This document shows positions 5,018 through 7,648 of a stretch of 7,648 nt of DNA, one piece after another. The first letter of the stretch is position 1. The number at the start of each line of letters is the position of its first letter. The notes beneath the pieces were generated by a model. That model saw nothing but the letters and a program-made list of their open reading frames with translations. It had not been told where the DNA came from and did no database searches. Origin of the DNA: Desulfobulbaceae bacterium UBA2213. GTDB lineage: Bacteria > Desulfobacterota > Desulfobulbia > Desulfobulbales > Desulfocapsaceae. The translations under genes and the position numbers were made by a program. The stretch spans positions 1-7,648 of the forward strand of contig DCUN01000151.1 in assembly GCA_002327225.1 (NCBI GenBank), read 5' to 3'.

Positions 5018-6928
5018 GTGGTCTTGTCCAAACAAAAAACTGGGCCCAGTCAGCCTGAAAAATCTCCGCCCCGGCCGGCACCGCGGCAGAAGCCGTTGAA
5101 TGAAAAGCATATCAACGCCTTTCTCTTTGGGATCTGCCTGCTGATCACGCTTTTCCTCGGCTCGCTCCTTTTTGCGTTCAAGGCCCTTGACCTTCCTGAT
5201 ATCAGCTCTGTCTCCCGCTATAATCCCTTGCAGGCCAGCGAGATCCTCGACCGGCACGGAAAGGTGATCGAGAGGATTTTCATTGAAAACAGGACGGTGC
5301 TGCCGCTTGCGAAGATGCCTCCCCTGCTGTCCAAGGCCTTTGTCGCCGCTGAAGACGGTCGTTTTTATGACCATCCCGGTCTTGATTTCTGGTCGGTTTG
5401 CAGGGCTGTTGTCAATAATACCATGGCGGGACGACGCAGTCAGGGCGGGTCAACGATCACTCAACAAGTTGCTCGCTCCCTGCTGCTCACACCTGAAAAA
5501 ACCTATCTGCGAAAGCTGAAAGAGGCTATCCTTGCCTGGCGCATAGACAGTCTGCTTTCCAAGGACGAGATCCTCTATATCTATCTCAATCAGATCTATC
5601 TCGGCGGTGGTGCGCACGGGGTGGAGGCGGCTGCGCAGGTCTATTTTGCCAAACATGTGCAGGAGCTCACGCTCGCAGAGATGGCCCTCCTGGCCGGTCT
5701 GCCGCAGGCGCCAAGTCGCTATTCACCCTTTGACCATCTCAATCTGGCCCGGCAGCGGCAGCGCTATGTCTTGAACCGGATGGCAGAGGATGGCTACGTG
5801 AGTGCGGAGGCGGCGCGAGAGGCCTTTGCCTTGCCGCTGCAGCTCAAAGAGCAGGAAAACGGAGCACGTGAGAACAGCGGTTATTTTGTCCAGCTGGTGC
5901 GTAAACAGGCGGAAGCGGATCTCGGAATTTCGTTGAATTATGCCGGACTCAGGATCTTTACGACTCTCGATCCTGAGCTGCAGCTCGCAGCCACACGCGC
6001 AGTGCGTCGGGGGGTGATAGCGTCTGTGGTGCGCTCTTCCGGCCAGTCATCAAAGGCTGCAAATGATTCAAATGAGAAGAGGCAGAAAGAACTGCCCCAG
6101 GGGGCGCTGGTCAGTCTTGAGGCCTGCACGGGCCGGGTCAGGGCCCTGGTCGGTGGTCTTGATTTCAGAGTCTCTCCTTTTGACCGGGCCACACAAGGGC
6201 GAAGGTCTGCCGGTTCTGTTTTCAAGCCGTTCATCTATGCCGCGGCTCTCGAAAACGGCTGGCGGCCGCAGTCCATGATCCTTGATGCTCCGATCTCCAT
6301 TCAGGGCAATGGGGGAAAACAATGGCAGCCGAAAAATTTTTCCGGTGAGTTTCAGGGGGCAACCTCCCTGGCTGAAGCCCTGACCCATTCCCTGAATGTC
6401 GTGGCGGTCAGGCTTCTGCAGAAGGTGGGTGTTGGCAAGGTGCGGGCTCTGGCCAAGGCCTCCGGCATCAGTGAACCGATCACCGGTGATCTCTCGCTCG
6501 CCCTCGGCGCCACCGGTGTTTCACTGCTTGAGATTACCGGGGCCTATGGACCTTTTGTCTGCCAGGGTCAGTTCAGCCCTCCCGTGGTGATCAGCAGCAT
6601 TGAAGATGGGGCGGGCCGTATCTTGAGGGAAAACAAGCCGGAATCACATCGAGTGCTTGATGCCGGGGTGGCGCAGGAGATGCAGGGGATGCTGGCGGCG
6701 GTGATTGAGAAAGGGACAGGCAAGCGGGCCGGCGGACTGCCCGGCCTCAGTGGAGGGAAAACCGGGACCTCGGATACCAATCGTGATGCCTGGTTTGTCG
6801 GCTTTACCAGCAAGGTGATCACCGGCGTCTGGCTGGGCTATGATAAGAATATCAGTCTTGGCAGGGATGAGACCGGGGGCCGTGCCGCCGCACCGATCTG
6901 GCTTGATTTCATGCAGCAGGTTCAATGA
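5018..6928 (+). CDS. Bifunctional class A penicillin-binding protein (PBP1A-like)
   Basis: The 636-residue protein polymerises glycan strands from lipid II and cross-links peptides outside the inner membrane. A short basic, Pro-rich cytoplasmic tail (1-30) is followed by one membrane anchor (about 33-56). The GT51 glycosyltransferase domain shows EDGRFYDHPG (112-121, catalytic Glu112), GGSTITQQ (143-150), RKLKEA (165-170) and YLNQIYLGGGAHGV (189-202). The transpeptidase domain shows the SxxK motif SVFK (Ser400, Lys403), SLN (458-460) and KTGT (581-584), so both active sites look intact. It is shorter than E. coli PBP1a (about 850 residues), with little room for an OB-like insert. The start is GTG 5018: an in-frame TAA at 5006-5008 excludes anything upstream, the Shine-Dalgarno is weak, and TTG 5024 is an alternative. 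It is followed after 25 bases by the Cys-rich gene, probably in the same operon. Confidence 0.95.
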   Translation: MVLSKQKTGPSQPEKSPPRPAPRQKPLNEKHINAFLFGICLLITLFLGSLLFAFKALDLPDISSVSRYNPLQASEILDRHGKVIERIFIENRTVLPLAKMPPLLSKAFVAAEDGRFYDHPGLDFWSVCRAVVNNTMAGRRSQGGSTITQQVARSLLLTPEKTYLRKLKEAILAWRIDSLLSKDEILYIYLNQIYLGGGAHGVEAAAQVYFAKHVQELTLAEMALLAGLPQAPSRYSPFDHLNLARQRQRYVLNRMAEDGYVSAEAAREAFALPLQLKEQENGARENSGYFVQLVRKQAEADLGISLNYAGLRIFTTLDPELQLAATRAVRRGVIASVVRSSGQSSKAANDSNEKRQKELPQGALVSLEACTGRVRALVGGLDFRVSPFDRATQGRRSAGSVFKPFIYAAALENGWRPQSMILDAPISIQGNGGKQWQPKNFSGEFQGATSLAEALTHSLNVVAVRLLQKVGVGKVRALAKASGISEPITGDLSLALGATGVSLLEITGAYGPFVCQGQFSPPVVISSIEDGAGRILRENKPESHRVLDAGVAQEMQGMLAAVIEKGTGKRAGGLPGLSGGKTGTSDTNRDAWFVGFTSKVITGVWLGYDKNISLGRDETGGRAAAPIWLDFMQQVQ

Positions 6929-6953
6929 TGGGCAACAGGGCAGGGTGGGGTGC

Positions 6954-7483
6954 ATGGTGACACGTTCCGAGATCTATGCACTTTTTTATGGCGGCGATGT
7001 GCTGTCCAAGCTGGCCACGGCCCGGGATCTCTATGGGCGTTATGGCAAGGTGCTGGCCGTGCGTCCGGAGATCCTGGTCCACATGGCGGCGGTGCAGGGT
7101 GCTGAGCGCGACCTGCAGACCCGGATGGGAGCTATGCGCATGGGTGTCACCTGTAGTCGATGCGCCGCCCGTGCGGGCGGCGGCTGTTGCAGCCGCTTCA
7201 TGGCGGGCGAGAATGATGTGCTGCAACTGTTGATGAATATGCGCTGGCCGGAGTGCAGGTGGCCAGTCAGCAGGAGGGAATGAGTGAGTGCTGTTTTCTG
7301 GGAGGAGAAGGATGTATCCTGCCCCTGAAGTCGATGTTCTGTCTCAATTATATCTGCTGCCATATCAAGGACCAGGAGGATGGGGCAAGCCTGCTCCTTC
7401 TGGAACAGCGGACAGGTGATCTGCTCAGGAAACAGGGCGTACTCGAGGGGCTGCTGCTGGAATTCTTCTGCGAGAATCTGTGA
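6954..7483 (+). pseudogene. Cys-rich (CxxC...CC, YkgJ-like) protein gene split by a frameshift
   Basis: From ATG 6954 the frame encodes MVTRSEIYALFYGGDVLSKL and onward, including CSRCAARAGGGCC (residues 67-79), and reads sensibly to about Met96 (7239-7241). It then becomes RWPECRWPVSRRE and stops at 7283. The neighbouring frame, from CTG at 7244, continues the expected protein: LAGVQVASQQEG, then SECCFLGGEGCILPLKSMFC and LNYICC, ending at 7483. The two halves together give a protein of about 175 residues with two Cys clusters, a pattern typical of small metal- or Fe-S-binding proteins of the YkgJ/CxxCxxCC type; the exact function is unknown. A single missing base near ATGCG (for example ATGGCG becoming ATGCG) would explain the break. 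It may be a real mutation or a sequencing/assembly error. ATG 6954 has a G-rich stretch (GGGTGGGG) upstream as a possible ribosome site. Confidence 0.7.
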
Positions 7484-7605
7484 GGGTATCATTGCCAACC
7501 TTGTTTCGCTCCATAAGTTTGTCTGCAATTCGACCTGACAAAGTGTTCAACTGCAACATTGAGGAGGGTCTTGGGGGGCGATGGTGGTATCGGCAAGGAC
7601 ACCGC
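7484..7605. other. Non-coding stretch downstream of the Cys-rich gene
   Basis: These 122 bases follow the stop of the broken gene. No gene could be supported; a short minus-strand open frame across it has no recognisable family or ribosome site. The composition is mixed, with a G-run near 7573-7578. Confidence 0.5.
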
Positions 7606-7641
7606 TTCATAAACAGCCGGAGGAGATTGGCTGTTTATGAA
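7606..7641 (+). terminator. Strong 13-bp hairpin at the window edge (terminator or leader hairpin)
   Basis: TTCATAAACAGCC (7606-7618) and GGCTGTTTATGAA (7629-7641) are perfect inverted repeats around the 10-base loop GGAGGAGATT. The position, about 120 bases after the last coding sequence, fits a transcription terminator, but no T-run follows on either strand. Alternatively the loop GGAGGAG is a Shine-Dalgarno and ATG 7637 in the right arm starts a following gene (M-K-V-A visible), making it a start-codon-masking leader hairpin. The window ends before this can be settled. Confidence 0.5.
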
Positions 7642-7648
7642 AGTGGCA

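Noticed and set aside
4831..5058. A 75-codon plus-strand frame in the divergent promoter region.
   Set aside because: There is no ribosome site or recognisable family, it overlaps the PBP start, and it is partly made of simple repeat sequence.
4802..5374. Upstream extension of the LOG-gene frame by 191 codons to a start at 5374.
   Set aside because: It overlaps the PBP gene antisense, where the PBP motifs are certain; a good Shine-Dalgarno supports the start at 4801; and the extra residues are low-complexity charged sequence unlike the rest.
6840..6953. An earlier start at 6840 for the Cys-rich gene.
   Set aside because: It would overlap the PBP C-terminus by 89 bases and adds residues without family character; ATG 6954 lies 25 bases after the PBP stop.
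7239..7245. Programmed -1 ribosomal frameshift in the Cys-rich gene.
   Set aside because: There is no X-XXY-YYZ slippery sequence at the junction and no evident downstream stimulatory hairpin; a simple indel is the better explanation.
7425..7610. A 61-codon minus-strand frame downstream of the Cys-rich gene.
   Set aside because: It has no ribosome site or known family, and it overlaps the coding 3' end antisense.

Overview
The window is a bacterial chromosome segment of fairly high GC. It carries a minus-strand block (a lipoprotein gene, mutL and a LOG-domain gene) and a divergent plus-strand block (a class A penicillin-binding protein and a broken cysteine-rich gene). MutL has the DQHA(X)2E(X)4E endonuclease motif, so the organism is not an E. 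coli-type enterobacterium. The cysteine-rich protein and the lipoprotein resemble families I associate with Desulfobacterota (former Deltaproteobacteria). That placement is inference from memory and no rRNA is present to test it.

Layout: (1) 1-190, minus, start of a lipoprotein with a 3D-like Cys-rich motif, overlapping the mutL stop by ATGA. (2) 187-2145, minus, full-length mutL carrying an in-frame tandem array of a 54-bp repeat. (3) 2146-2422, intergenic, with a small palindrome near the mutL promoter and a MITE-like inverted-repeat unit that holds another copy of the 54-bp repeat. (4) 2423-4801, minus, a 792-aa protein with a C-terminal LOG-type Rossmann domain, carrying one in-frame copy of the repeat. 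(5) 4802-5017, divergent promoter region. (6) 5018-6928, plus, a bifunctional PBP. (7) 6954-7483, plus, a Cys-rich gene split by one frameshift. (8) 7484-7648, non-coding, ending in a 13-bp perfect inverted repeat at the window edge.

The most notable signal is the 54-bp element. It occurs at three separate loci (2.5 copies in mutL, one in the LOG gene, one intergenic), always in the same orientation. Its length is divisible by three and it is free of stop codons in five of its six frames. In both genes it is read in the same frame, giving peptides close to GRPSSIPGASDTGPSMAC. It has internal inverted repeats. This resembles, by analogy only, the Rickettsia palindromic elements that insert in frame into protein genes. 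Functionally the genes belong to DNA mismatch repair (mutL), cell-wall synthesis (PBP) and unknown roles; apart from the mutL-lipoprotein pair there is no clear pathway linking them.
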